A DNA stretch of 64,000 nt from Symsagittifera roscoffensis. Lineage: Eukaryota > Xenacoelomorpha > Acoela > Convolutidae. This document shows positions 46,901-57,241 of this stretch, in pieces. The stretch spans positions 50,232,178 to 50,296,177 of the forward strand of contig NC_087062.1 of assembly GCF_963678635.1 (NCBI RefSeq), written 5' to 3'. Numbering within the stretch: position 1 is the first letter of the stretch; each line of letters opens with the position of its first letter. The position numbers and the translations under genes were made by a program. Below the pieces are notes generated by a model. The model did no database searches. It had not been told where the DNA came from and saw only the letters and a program-made list of their open reading frames with translations.

Positions 46901-49900
46901 ATTCAACATAAGTAACTACACAGAGGACCAACAGAAATTTTTAACAATGTTTAATTTCCAACATTCACAAATAACACAAGACGAATTCGAAAAGTTAGCC
47001 AAACAGCTAATTGAATATTCATCAGTCTATGCAACATCAAAATTCGATGTTGGAAAAATCAGTTCATCACTACATCTCCCGTTAAAACCAGACGCAGTTT
47101 TCAAAAAACAGAGAGCAAGTAAAGTACCAATTCACTTACATGATAAAGTGAACAGATTACTCGATATTTTAGAACAATACAACATTATATCACCAGTTAA
47201 TAAAGAAGAACAACCAAAAGGCAACACATTTATCAACCCCGTTATCATTCTAGCTAAAGGAGAATCATTAAAAATCGTTCTCGATGCTAGATACCTCAAT
47301 TCACTCATAGATGAATCAAAATGTAATTGGCCCATTGAACCAATACAAGTTATTTTAACAAAAATAAACGGCAAATACTTTACAACCGCCGATATGAATA
47401 GTGCATACAATCAAATGCCACTAGATGAACAATCACGACGTTTAACACAATTTGTTATCGGAAACCAACAATATGAATTCAACCGCTTATTCTATGGAAT
47501 ATCCATAGGACCAGCAGCATTTTCAGCTTTTATGAGCAAAATTTTTAGACCACTAATACTCAAGAAAAACGCAATCACCTATTTAGACGATGTTTTTATG
47601 CAATCACAAACAAAAGACGAGATGTTCAATGTTTTAGAAAAATATCACCGAATACTTCAGAACGAAAATCTGAAGGCCGCCCCCGATAAATCACACTTCT
47701 TTTTGACAAGAGTTAAATTCTTAGGACATAATATAGAAAGAAAAACAATCACTCCATTGAAATCACGCATTGACGCTATTCAAAAACTTCAACCACCAAC
47801 AAATAAAAAGAAAATCCAAGAATTTCTTGGAATGTTAAACTTTTTAAGTAAATATGTTTATAAAATGCAATTATATCTACGACCATTTTATAACATCCTT
47901 AGACAACAAAATAATTTTGAATGGAACATAGAACATCAAACACGATTTGAAGAAATAAAGAAACTTTTAACTGAACAAATTTCAAACACAATTCCAGATT
48001 CAAATCAACCATTTTATGCAATGTGCGATGCTTCGAACTTTGGCATCGGTGCAGCACTATTACAATCACATAATGGTACAAATAAAATGAACCTCATATC
48101 AGCAAATTCTCGATTATTCACTCAAGCAGAGCTACGACTCTCAACTCTAATGAGAGAATGTACAGCCATAATATATACACTGACAGAATATGAATTTCTG
48201 ATACTTGGATCAAAACATCCAACAGTTCTATTCACAGACCATAAACCAATCATCTTTCTCTTTACACAAAAATCTAACCCAAACCACCGAGTTTACAGAT
48301 TTCAACTAATTCTAATGAAGTTTCCAAACTTACATATAGTTTGGACTGCAGGAAAAAATCTTGCATTACCAGACACCTTAAGTCGAAATACACCACCTGA
48401 ATTACTTACACGAAAAACAACAGTTGAAATACCCAAAAACATAAAATTCTACCTTGCAGAAAACGAAACATCACCCCGATTGGAATGCAAATATGCAGTA
48501 AAAACTGATATTGAACAATCACAAATAAATAGTTTACAACATTTCCCACTTTATTTAGATTGTCAAAATAATCATTATGAAGTTGATTTACTTGGAACAT
48601 CAACTTTCAAACCAATCCCATATTCTCAATGGATAAAAAATAACACCCAACAAAAACGAACAAAACAACACCCGCCTAAGAAAGACCATTTTCCACTAAT
48701 TGAAAAAGAAGATTTAACTGATAAAATAAATTTATCAGGACCACAAACAAATGATTCAAAATACACAATAAATCAAGTTTTTGACCTTCACGACCCACTT
48801 GATACAATACCCTTATCTAAATTCGAAATTGAAAACATTTTTCTCCCTCCAACAGAAACGATTACAATTTCAACACTGAAACAATATCAAAACCTTGACC
48901 CAGTAATTCGACAACTGAAATCATGGCACAAATATAAAACTAAACCTATCAAAGCAGATTCAACCATTCTAGGAAACAAAACACTACTCCGATACTTTCG
49001 CAAATTTAACAACACAACAATTAACGAAAATACAGACCTTTTAGAGTATAACCTGAATGAATCTACAGTTCCATGTCTCCCTTTAAGTATGATTCTTATA
49101 GCTTTTAATATTTCACATACACAAAATATTAAAGGACATTCTGGATCAGAAAAAACATATTCAAATTTTATACAAAACTTTTATTTCCCAAATGCACCAA
49201 TTTGGATAAAAGTACTATGCAATGACTGTATAGTATGTCAACTAAATAAACCTTACCCAAATCAAAAACAAATAGCACAAAAACAAGATTTTAAAGGACA
49301 AAGTTTGTACTTTAATCATCGTATCTCATTTGATACTAAAGGACCAATTTCACCCTCATCAGAAGGAAACTCGTACATTATGGTAATTGTTGACGCATTT
49401 ACACATTATGTAGCACTTAACCCAGTACCACATTGTAACGCTTATTACGCTTACACAACACTCTATGAACACTGGATAGCAAAATTCGGACTACCAGAAA
49501 TTTTAGTTACAGACAACGGTACAGAATTCATAAATAATGAAATTATCACACTATGTCATTTATATAACATTAAACACAAACCACGTACATCTCATGCACC
49601 TTGGACAAACGGCTTAGTCGAAGGTATGAACCGTTCATTACAAGAATATCTTAGATGTATCATCAACGGAAATGATACAAAATATACCGAATGGTCAGCA
49701 GATGTAAAATTATTTCCCTTAGCATATAATTCACAAATAACGACAACTTTAGGAATGTCACCATATGAAATGGTTTTTAACCAAAAACCACGCAAACCAA
49801 TAATGTTTACAGCAAATTCTCATAAAAACGCACAAGGTTATTGTCAACCAAATAAAGATTCAATTTGTTATAACCTACCTTTACATACACACGATGAAGA

Positions 49901-50594
49901 TCATTTTCATCACCCACAAATTCTTAAACTAGCCTCCGGTACACACACCGAATGGATTCTAAATAGAGATAAAAAACACAATGAAATTTATCAAAAAATA
50001 ACAAAAAAGTTATTACAAAGACAAAACATTAATGAACAAATCAATTCACGTTTTACACCAGCCTCCGAATTAAAAATTGGAACATTTGTTTTAATACCTA
50101 ATTTTAATACTCAAAAAGGAATTTCTAAAAAATTACAACCCCTTCGAAAAGGACCATACCAAATAATTGCAAGACCCACTGATGTCACATATAAGATTAC
50201 CGATTCAAACAAAAAAGAAATCGTTCAACATCGAAACAACCTACTACCTTATTACCCAAAAGAATACGCACTCCGCGAATTAACTCAATTATATTCTTTC
50301 ACAGGATTAAAAATCATTCAAAATGAACCACATCTGAAAAACACAGAACAAAATGATAACCCCACCGAAAATCAAAACACAAAACCAATCGCCACCAAAA
50401 TCAATACACAAAACCATAAAGAATCACCAGAACAAAGAAAAAATAGAAAAATGACCGAACAAATAATACCCCAAGAACAAATCGACAAATCGGAAAATCG
50501 AAAAACAACAAGACTCCGAAATCAACCACGTAAAAACTATAAAATATTCATCCCCCAATCTAAAATTTTAAAGAAAGTGGAATTTCAAAAGTAA
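43773..50594 (+). CDS. gag-pol: Gag-Pol polyprotein in a single 2273-codon ORF
   Basis: Order by residue: Gln-rich N-terminus (1-120); Gag capsid-like domain (about 130-320, GTDPEYSVEDYLNAVTANLI, DGAAQKWF); CCHC zinc knuckle CNYCRRYGHSISEC (about 374); a long Asn/Arg/Ser/Tyr-rich low-complexity linker (about 400-620); aspartic protease FLIDSGAESN (about 757); reverse transcriptase with LDARYLN, ADMNSAYNQ and YLDD (about 1268); RNase H CDASNFGIGAALL (about 1416); integrase with an HHCC finger (GHSGSEKTY...CNDCIVCQ, about 1785) and D, D, E residues (FDTKGP about 1851, TDNGTEF about 1912, NGLVEGMNR about 1948); and a GPY-type tail RKGPYQIIAR (about 2124). Acts to encapsidate, copy and integrate the element. 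All catalytic motifs are intact. No stop separates gag from pol, unlike most relatives, and the linker is unusually long. Confidence 0.95.
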   Translation: MDYLSSDDDFLQPDIFAPNTQEYRRQGIQRTRTNHRNFSPQPIDAQHQQPIQQQNLINTQSFQPIQQQNPMTAHSYQASQMQNEIPLPYYLQQHEITRNQLSIFSQMPNAAESLQMTMNPYLMGGSSITSNKPLMVFTGTDPEYSVEDYLNAVTANLILNIGPEPINTPLHQNWIHRRTALIQTTLDGAAQKWFSVLPLEIKSNWKRFTQEFSKMFDSERNKQQQRVLCNEIRRLPNETIKQIAVRIETLVRKAYSLNTHDYKNTKMTEILMMTLTPQLRKIAIKKRASHPSSIREPDLDFRKLVDKLEQAEITMKLEETENLKLQYVNKIETTPTNINNIQESETDLVEKITEILNIYEKNPNFKGKPSFKKWCNYCRRYGHSISECRQKQQDNQNKPQKYKEPNKSFYQYMKKDQNLPNKTVHSNNSSGKPLPNNTNYTRNQSPYNSSYRGRSPERRNTYNSSQNHYNRPNSRNNYFRSNSNTQRFVSRSNSQSRNNYYPNNQSRNSSYNRNRNYSYNRNRSYSNNRNQNYPNNRSRNNSYNRSNYNRPNNNYQNRSRNNSQNRHPSYNNRYRNYSQSPHRNNNNYNNSNNRHRSSTPKHQRQINQVQSNPETTSDPPGIDDTVTDTLQLNQINCTSSDSESDTENTLSINMINVESDYESVIYEQPFSSHIYENQSEFLQNYYTTPINSTPTTQETNEINTTNQTNKNTKTKCLNTNHIYQNIQKEQPKEKIWTIPFLLESPRNKEFQPPDLEIDFLIDSGAESNIINIPTWNEIKTLHPKLTPLETSSKLATAQGSTLINYGKIQLFLLPTRTMEQSKILNKPFKQIFHITDIKYNIIGIPFISKYIPTINILNSKILIKDKYTKTKGTSLTFFQRLNKQPPFFSKFYPIFNQQRNNLKPLSGNIYKFSIKQVHQYDKEQNKQKFYMSEFEFEPIHKFFKITISSIKYLKNSNSDIISLHVYNNTPYQVTLPLGLLGYCETNATISPIHEKAYRVNNILQLLDICQSTILNEELSINNIISNENRNTDYFTKTPYFKPTFNISNYTEDQQKFLTMFNFQHSQITQDEFEKLAKQLIEYSSVYATSKFDVGKISSSLHLPLKPDAVFKKQRASKVPIHLHDKVNRLLDILEQYNIISPVNKEEQPKGNTFINPVIILAKGESLKIVLDARYLNSLIDESKCNWPIEPIQVILTKINGKYFTTADMNSAYNQMPLDEQSRRLTQFVIGNQQYEFNRLFYGISIGPAAFSAFMSKIFRPLILKKNAITYLDDVFMQSQTKDEMFNVLEKYHRILQNENLKAAPDKSHFFLTRVKFLGHNIERKTITPLKSRIDAIQKLQPPTNKKKIQEFLGMLNFLSKYVYKMQLYLRPFYNILRQQNNFEWNIEHQTRFEEIKKLLTEQISNTIPDSNQPFYAMCDASNFGIGAALLQSHNGTNKMNLISANSRLFTQAELRLSTLMRECTAIIYTLTEYEFLILGSKHPTVLFTDHKPIIFLFTQKSNPNHRVYRFQLILMKFPNLHIVWTAGKNLALPDTLSRNTPPELLTRKTTVEIPKNIKFYLAENETSPRLECKYAVKTDIEQSQINSLQHFPLYLDCQNNHYEVDLLGTSTFKPIPYSQWIKNNTQQKRTKQHPPKKDHFPLIEKEDLTDKINLSGPQTNDSKYTINQVFDLHDPLDTIPLSKFEIENIFLPPTETITISTLKQYQNLDPVIRQLKSWHKYKTKPIKADSTILGNKTLLRYFRKFNNTTINENTDLLEYNLNESTVPCLPLSMILIAFNISHTQNIKGHSGSEKTYSNFIQNFYFPNAPIWIKVLCNDCIVCQLNKPYPNQKQIAQKQDFKGQSLYFNHRISFDTKGPISPSSEGNSYIMVIVDAFTHYVALNPVPHCNAYYAYTTLYEHWIAKFGLPEILVTDNGTEFINNEIITLCHLYNIKHKPRTSHAPWTNGLVEGMNRSLQEYLRCIINGNDTKYTEWSADVKLFPLAYNSQITTTLGMSPYEMVFNQKPRKPIMFTANSHKNAQGYCQPNKDSICYNLPLHTHDEDHFHHPQILKLASGTHTEWILNRDKKHNEIYQKITKKLLQRQNINEQINSRFTPASELKIGTFVLIPNFNTQKGISKKLQPLRKGPYQIIARPTDVTYKITDSNKKEIVQHRNNLLPYYPKEYALRELTQLYSFTGLKIIQNEPHLKNTEQNDNPTENQNTKPIATKINTQNHKESPEQRKNRKMTEQIIPQEQIDKSENRKTTRLRNQPRKNYKIFIPQSKILKKVEFQK

Positions 50595-51420
50595 TTTTAA
50601 CATTATACTTCACTATCTTGAAACCTTTGAAACATTTTTCATTTACATTTTTCAAAATAACATGCTGACAAGTACGTAATAATTCTAGTTCAAAATAGAC
50701 CAATAGGATTCATCCAATCCGTCACTTTCTCTAACTCAAACTAAGACCAATTAGACGAATCATATAGAACTCCAGGCACATCTATAACTATAACTTTACG
50801 ACCTCCAGGTCAAAAATAAGCAAACCACTCCAACTTGACAACTAAAATAAATATCACCATAGTACCGTACCCCTCCCTTATCTAATAACCCAAAGATCAA
50901 CAATATTTCCCCAACTCAGACCACGAATACCCCCAAAGCAAATTTGTTAACTTAGCCTAAAGTAACAAAATGAACATTTTAATTAGCCTAAAGTATAAAA
51001 ATCTCACCATACCCCGGATCATTTGACAAACAAAAATAAAGAAAAAGACGACCTCCCAGTCACCATGAAAATTGCCCCCAACAATTTTTTACAGAACTCA
51101 ACCCACTTGTCAAAAAACTAATAAATAATCCGACCACACTAGAAAATCGCCTCAAACAGCAAAAAATATTCGACCAAGAGATCATTTCTTAAATGCTCTT
51201 CTCTCAATCAGTTACTCAAATACTCATAAATTTTAAACATTTTTTTTACAATACTTGAAACCTTTATAATATTTCTTTTTGATATACTTGAATCTTTTCT
51301 AATAATCCTAATAATTTTTTGTAACATTTTTTAAATTTTCTACACTATACTCGAACTATTCCTCCAACTTTCCAAAACCCTTGATTACATCCACAGGTAC
51401 GATTCATATAACTTGTCTAA
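50595..51420 (+). other. Spacer between gag-pol and the 3' ORFs
   Basis: About 0.8 kb with stops in all frames. It is A- and C-rich like the rest of the element. It ends with a good splice-acceptor context, TTGATTACATCCACAG at 51381-51396, 24 bases before the ATG of the small membrane ORF. No gene seen. Confidence 0.6.
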
Positions 51421-51609
51421 ATGATACGAACAATTTTCAGTAGAACCGATATTTTTTTATTGTTTGTAATTTTCATCACATTTTTATCATCCCTCATTTT
51501 GACAATATGTAAATGTATAAAGAAAGCAATCTTCACATTTGCCCTAGCAACAATCCTTCTAATTCTTTTTTTGGAAGAATACTATAATAAACATAAACCT
51601 TCCCACTAA
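51421..51609 (+). CDS. Small membrane ORF (62 aa)
   Basis: Short N-terminus, then two hydrophobic segments (IFLLFVIFITFLSSLILTIC, residues about 11-30, and AIFTFALATILLILFL, about 36-51) and a charged tail EEYYNKHKPSH. A candidate splice acceptor lies 24 bases upstream. It could be a viroporin-like or accessory membrane protein; nothing is recognised. It stops six bases before the next open frame begins. Confidence 0.45.
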   Translation: MIRTIFSRTDIFLLFVIFITFLSSLILTICKCIKKAIFTFALATILLILFLEEYYNKHKPSH

Positions 51610-51614
51610 AGTAA

Positions 51615-52664
51615 CAATTCAAAAATCCATCAAAAATTGCTACCCAACAGTCACAGAATCAGTCTTCACCGACATCATCCCAAGATAACCAAACACCACC
51701 TTCAACTACTCAAAATCCTCAAACATCTACACGAATTTCTTTTCAAGACAATCCATACACTTTTGAAGAACGACATGCTCGTTTATCAGAACCACTAGAA
51801 CCAGTTCAACGACAAGCACCTTTAAGCGAACCAACATATAACCTATACCCAACACTACCACAAGAACTAAGTAGAATAAGAAATTCTAGTCAAAACCAAA
51901 ATACAGTCGAAATAAATAGACAAATTATACATCCTCGACGAAACAGAAATCTTCAAACTCCCCGAGTTCATTTTGATATACCTCAATCCCCATCACAAAA
52001 CACTCCAGAAAACCCCATTGGTATATTACCAGAAACCCCTACGCTTCTTTCACAACGTAGCACCTCAAGCCTACCATCAGATTACTTAGGTTCAACACCA
52101 ACATCTGAGCAAATACGTGAAAATCCTTTCAACCCCACAAACCAAACATCACGATTTCCATATTGGACTACACATTCATTTACACAAGGTGAACCAAATT
52201 TAGTCAATGACCCCATAGATATTTCTACGGATACAACAACATCCTCATCACTACCAGAAACATTATCACTACCATCAACACCATCAATAAGCCAATTTTC
52301 ACCACCACCCTTTAACTTAAATTTTCCAGATAATCTCGACGCCAGATATCGAGAACAATCATCAATAAATATTCCTTTAAGACTAGATTGGAATACATTT
52401 ACAGCACCTCCACCACTATTTGGACAACATCAAGAAAGTAACCGCCTTCATAACTGGGCACTTAATAGATTACAATATCGCCAAGATATTCACAACGATA
52501 TCCGTGATCACAATATTCAAATACTCCAACAAAACAGTTTACAATTAAAGTTTGAAATAACAGTTAAGTTAAATAATATTACCCAACATCCCTACCCATT
52601 AAATCCACCTAACATAACAGCTCAATCACTACCACCACCGTTTATAACTACTGAAGTAATATAA
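51615..52664 (+). CDS. 349-codon open frame with no ATG (spliced exon or recoded ORF)
   Basis: The frame is bounded by TAA at 51612 and TAA at 52662 and is open throughout. It contains no ATG at all, so it cannot start by normal initiation. The sequence is protein-like: Pro/Ser/Thr/Gln-rich (SSLPETLSLPSTPSISQFSP), with an ordered end RLHNWALNRLQYRQDIHNDI, LKFEITVKLNNITQHPYP. Candidate splice acceptors CCCAACAG (about 51650) and CACAG (about 51656) lie near its beginning, so it may be an exon joined to a 5' ATG-bearing exon from the leader. Alternatively initiation at a non-AUG codon. No homologue recognised. It lies directly upstream of the env-like gene and ends 74 bases before its ATG. Confidence 0.6.
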   Translation, partial: QFKNPSKIATQQSQNQSSPTSSQDNQTPPSTTQNPQTSTRISFQDNPYTFEERHARLSEPLEPVQRQAPLSEPTYNLYPTLPQELSRIRNSSQNQNTVEINRQIIHPRRNRNLQTPRVHFDIPQSPSQNTPENPIGILPETPTLLSQRSTSSLPSDYLGSTPTSEQIRENPFNPTNQTSRFPYWTTHSFTQGEPNLVNDPIDISTDTTTSSSLPETLSLPSTPSISQFSPPPFNLNFPDNLDARYREQSSINIPLRLDWNTFTAPPPLFGQHQESNRLHNWALNRLQYRQDIHNDIRDHNIQILQQNSLQLKFEITVKLNNITQHPYPLNPPNITAQSLPPPFITTEVI

Positions 52665-52738
52665 AAATACGACAGATATACCAAAAACACAATTGGCTAC
52701 ATTACATTTTATAATCCATACTCAGGATTATCATACAC

Positions 52739-55357
52739 ATGTATATTCTAAAATTATTAATTTTTCTCCAACTCCTTTTTCTAGTAATCTCAAATCAAAA
52801 CATAAACCCTTCTCCTCGTACAGGACCACAAGATTTATTAGTAACACATTAAGATTGTGAAGAAAATGAACAAAAAACACTACATAAATATGCAATAAAT
52901 CAAGTATCACAATGTGAAACAGAACCACAAGCTATAGAAACCACAGATGTAATAGCAACACTCTATTCAAAAGCCCGAGCAACAACAGTTACAGGTTATA
53001 AATTCACAGCAACATTTTCCGAAAAGAAAGTACATTGTTCACAAGTCTCGAATGGAAACAAAAACCGACTTGACCATGAATCATTCTATCAAAGTAATAT
53101 AGAACGTCTTTTACATCTCAATCCCGACGATTGTAAAAATGAATTACTTAGACTAAACATCACACAAAATAAAAACTCCCAAAGAAAGTTAGTTAATTTT
53201 CAAGTTTTTCCAGACTCTGTACATCAATCACAACTTGAAAGACATCAAGGACATATAAAACTAGACGAAAAATACCCGTATAACGGCGCACACGGACGAT
53301 TAACCTATGACCTACACGATAAACATTGGATACCACACATTGGTATAAATGACCCATCAAACTGCAAAGCAGACACAAAAAATAAAGGATACCAAGAAAT
53401 AATGTTTTTCGATTGGAAAATACAACTCGAAAAAATACAACTAACACGAGATTTATCAGATAATACAATGATCTATCAAGGAATCCGATTACCTTGTAAA
53501 AATGATCAAGGTTATTGCGACCCTACAACGAGAACACAAGCAACAATTGTTTGGTTCCCCGAAGATACATGTACAACATTTCAAGTAGCAAAAATACACG
53601 CTCGTATGATAAAATTTCACGAAAAATATTTTATACAATCAATTCCATATGAACAAGTCCATCCATCACGAAAACTAAGTTCTAATTTTAGAAACATAGA
53701 CAATATAGAAAATAAATTGACACGTTTTCAAATATATCAAGAAACAGAACTTGCATGTAAATACAGGAATCCACTTCACAGAACACAATACTCTGAAATA
53801 TTAGTTGAATACGAAAAAGGATTCGACATGACCACTGGAAAAGTAAAAATCGACCCATATGCAACAGGTCATCCTCTAAACGAAGGAACATCCTATATAC
53901 CAGTTAATTTTGAAAAAAGCAACGGACAACCTGGTGGACATCTAAAACCCCATGACACCAGAAGCACACGCTTACAAGAATTATCACTAATGAATACTAC
54001 ATATTTCGGTAATATCCACTATGATATTCATTTAGATATGAAACTAGATTATACAATTAGCCGAATTTTTCAAGAAATGTCACTCTCCGAATTAGAAACA
54101 CTACACCAACTATGCGAATTAGAACGAACACAAATATTACAATCACTTGCACTAGCAGTATTAAAAATACCCTACGCAGGATATTTACTATCAGGAAATA
54201 GATCAAATTTTTTAGACTATGAAGGAAACATCTTATGGTTTTATACTTGTACTAAAAAAGTATCACCACTATACGTTTTTGAAGATAAACGATGTTATAA
54301 AAGAATCCCTATCTTTTATAAGAATAAAGTACATTTCGTGGATACACTTTCACGAAGAACCTATTTCTGGGATACCGCAGTCCCATGTGGATCAGAAAAC
54401 AGCCACAATGTAGTACAACTAAACCCTGATGAAAATAAATATTATCTTCTCACTCCATATCCCACATTAATGCAATCACTCAAAAAATTTTCACCAGAAA
54501 GCATTCGCGTTATTGCTCGAAACCCAAATATAGACTTACAATCAATAGGAATCTATTCAAAATCAGATATTCAACATCACATTAGAACACAACAATTCCA
54601 AGAATTATTAACACAAATGGACACTATACAAAGACAATCAATAGACCAAAATTTACGCAAACTTGCAGAAACCGCAGGATTTGCCGATATCTACACGCAA
54701 GACTATAGCGGATATTTTAAAGACATTAAAGATTATATATATCTAAACGGTGAAAAATACCGTCCCCAAGATATATCACCAATTAACATTTTTAGCTTTG
54801 TTACACTCAAAAATGAGATCCTCGATTTTCTAGGATGGCCCTACTACATCTTAGAAAAATTGACTATTTTATACGCAATGTTTAACTTTATTGGATTTCT
54901 TTTCTCACTTTTAAAAGGAATCTACAACACATGTGCTATACACACACAAGTCAATCGACAAGCAAGTGTAGCACGCATACTCTTTGCAGGATTTTTTGGA
55001 ATCTTTTCTACATCTATAAACAAAATTCTTTTAGACGCACAAATAAAAGAATATAACACAAAAATAGCAACACGACAAAATACATACGACGAAGAACATA
55101 ACAATGTAGACATAACGCCAACGGCACCACAATTACCACCCCTACCAAATAACCATCCACTATCCCTAGTCCCACGAAATTTTCGAAATTTAGCTATCAC
55201 ACATAATCCAAATTTTCGACTCACCACATCACAAAGTCCCATCCAACATATAATGACACACCAGTCACAAGATGATAATACTTATGAACAAATTATTGAA
55301 CAACCCCATACCACCGCTTTTCAGTCTCAAAATAATCATTTTTTTAGCCCACGATGA
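52739..55357 (+). CDS. Env-like membrane glycoprotein with one in-frame TAA
   Basis: ATG at 52739 opens with a typical signal peptide (MYILKLLIFLQLLFLVISNQ). After 37 codons there is TAA at 52850-52852, then the same frame is open to TGA at 55357, 872 codons in all; without the upstream part the largest ATG-initiated piece starts at 53402. The ectodomain has many Cys and N-glycosylation sites (NIT, NTT, NRS). Near the C-terminus a long hydrophobic region (about 54830-54930, WPYYILEKLTILYAMFNFIG, FLFSLLKG) is a membrane anchor, a second hydrophobic stretch is at about 54970-55020, and a Pro-rich tail follows. A splice-acceptor-like ATCCATACTCAG ends 13 bases before the ATG. By position and architecture it is an envelope protein for cell entry; the source virus family is not recognised. 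The stop is probably a new mutation (CAA to TAA) or a read-through site. Confidence 0.72.
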
Positions 55358-57160
55358 GCCGCCAACTTGGATCACTACACCGATCAAATTCCCACCCAAC
55401 CAATCTTACCTCTCCAATCCCAATAATACCACTTTTTGCTTTTCCGCCACCCGATTTCACATCTAGTAATGTAACATCAGGCATGAATTCCGACACTAAT
55501 TCACACATCTCAGTTTTATATTCCATCTCACAACTCAATAACCCGAATATTGAAACCCCCGATGAATTTGCCGACTCAGAACCATCCCCATCCAATAATT
55601 TTCATAACTCTTCTAATTTTTCTCAACCCCCTTTTCAACCCATATTATCCAATAACCCTGACCCCATCACTCCCACACCCTCGTATGCTTCCCAAGTTAC
55701 CCCAACCTACTCCTCATACCATTCTGACCAATCATCTCATTCTCCAGACAACCCCCGAATCTCCCCAGAGCTAGATAATTTTATTACCCTTCAACAACAA
55801 CCCTACCACCTTAATACCCCAACCATAAACCAAATCTCCTCCACAATAAATTCATCCAACCCCCCTACCCCTACACCCTCTTCAAATTATACTGAATCAT
55901 TAGCACCATCATCCACATCAACTGAATCTTCACTCAACACTAATAGAGCTTACCGCACTTTTAAAAGAAAGTTCCCCAACCATCCTTTCCCAGCAAAACC
56001 AGGAACAGCCCGTGAATACATCAACCACCCCAAGCATACTAACACAAAAGAATTTTTAGCCATCACCTTACCCTCATTCCCACAATACACCTTAAACACC
56101 CCCCACGACACTAACGAAACACGCAACTTTGGAGATGAATACGTTTTAATGCCCACTCTCTCTTGGACCTCATATTATCATTTTACTAACCCTCTTTGCT
56201 TACCTTTATCTAACACTCACATCGATATAGAGCGAAATACGGACATGCTATATCGACTCACTACACCACTAACCGCTAGACAATTTACTTACGTTGGATA
56301 TAAAAAATCATTAAAAAACACACACTGCACCTAGAGCTAACGAATATACACTCGAATACTATGATCACAACATCATCAGAGCTAACCAAGATCAATTCTT
56401 AGACGACGATCGCTTCGCTAATCCACAAATCACCGAGAAATTTTTCATTAAAACACCATATGTATTTACACTAAATATCTTCGATCGCAAGTTTGACCAC
56501 ATTATTTCAGAAGCACTAACAGACACACAAGCATACGAAAGTTTTAAAGAACGCTTCCAAATATTTTCACTAACCTTTCATTTCCTTGCACCACACGAAA
56601 GAGATTTACACTGCTCACACGATATTATGTTGCGCACTAAACAAACCCACACATATAGTTATTATCGCTTCATCCAAAATCACTTTGACCTACACACACC
56701 CTCTAGACAACCACACCATCGTTTTCAATTCATTAATTCCAAATACACTTCACCATTTTTCCTAAATTTCACATATTGCATTAAAGATACTAACCTTCAT
56801 GGTATTCTTCGTAATTATGACCCCATAACCCAAATGTACATCTTCTGTCCCATCACCAAGACCTTCAACGCCGAAGAATCCCGACCCTTCCTTATCCCGC
56901 ACGAGTTTGTACAACCTATAGAAATCCCAATTTTAGAATTCATCCACAACACTAAATTCAATCACAAATTATATAATCTAATCCAAAACACACCTTATGA
57001 GTTTGCAGTTGGCACTGAAGAACTAACCACTATCAAGGCACTCCAATTGCTTTGGCCACTGCTTCAGACTAAAAATATCATCCGCATCTTAGCTAAACTA
57101 CTAACAACTTCAGAACTAATTCACGACATCTTCCCCCACGGTTTTTTCCCCGACGACTAA
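55354..57160 (+). CDS. Post-env ORF, about 600 codons over two frames
   Basis: The start ATG overlaps the env stop (ATGA at 55354-55357), suggesting coupled re-initiation. The first part (to TAG at 56332) is Pro/Ser/Thr/Asn-rich for 190 residues, then ordered (RAYRTFKRKFPNHPFPAKPG, DEYVLMPTLSWTSYYHF). Exactly there, in the +1 frame, a second open stretch runs from 56315 to TAA at 57160 and continues the ordered domain (YTLEYYDHNIIRANQDQFLD, FHFLAPHERDLHCSHDIMLR, IPHEFVQPIEIPILEFIHNT). A run of six A at 56313-56318 is the likely site of a one-base insertion, or of +1 recoding. Function unknown. No Ty3/gypsy element I know has a gene of this size after env. Confidence 0.6.
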
Positions 57161-57163
57161 CAG

Positions 57164-57241
57164 GTAAGTATGAATTAAATGAATATAACTAACTAATTGA
57201 AATATTAAAAACTTACCATACTTTATTCATGTTTTCTTTAG
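57164..57241 (+). other. Candidate 78-bp spliceosomal intron
   Basis: CAG|GTAAGTATG starts three bases after the stop of the post-env ORF, and TGTTTTCTTTAG ends at 57241. A TAACTAACTAATTGA stretch between them could hold the branch point. Donor and acceptor are both near consensus for a short invertebrate intron. Since genomic RNA must escape splicing, such an intron would have to be spliced inefficiently. Confidence 0.5.

Noticed and set aside
47132-49795. Minus-strand ORFs of 60-92 codons inside gag-pol
   Set aside because: They are antisense shadows of the pol coding frame; no domain or signal supports them.
56314-56320. Second A AAA AAC heptamer as a -1 frameshift site
   Set aside because: A -1 slip there leads to an early stop; the long downstream frame is +1, so this site cannot make the fusion.
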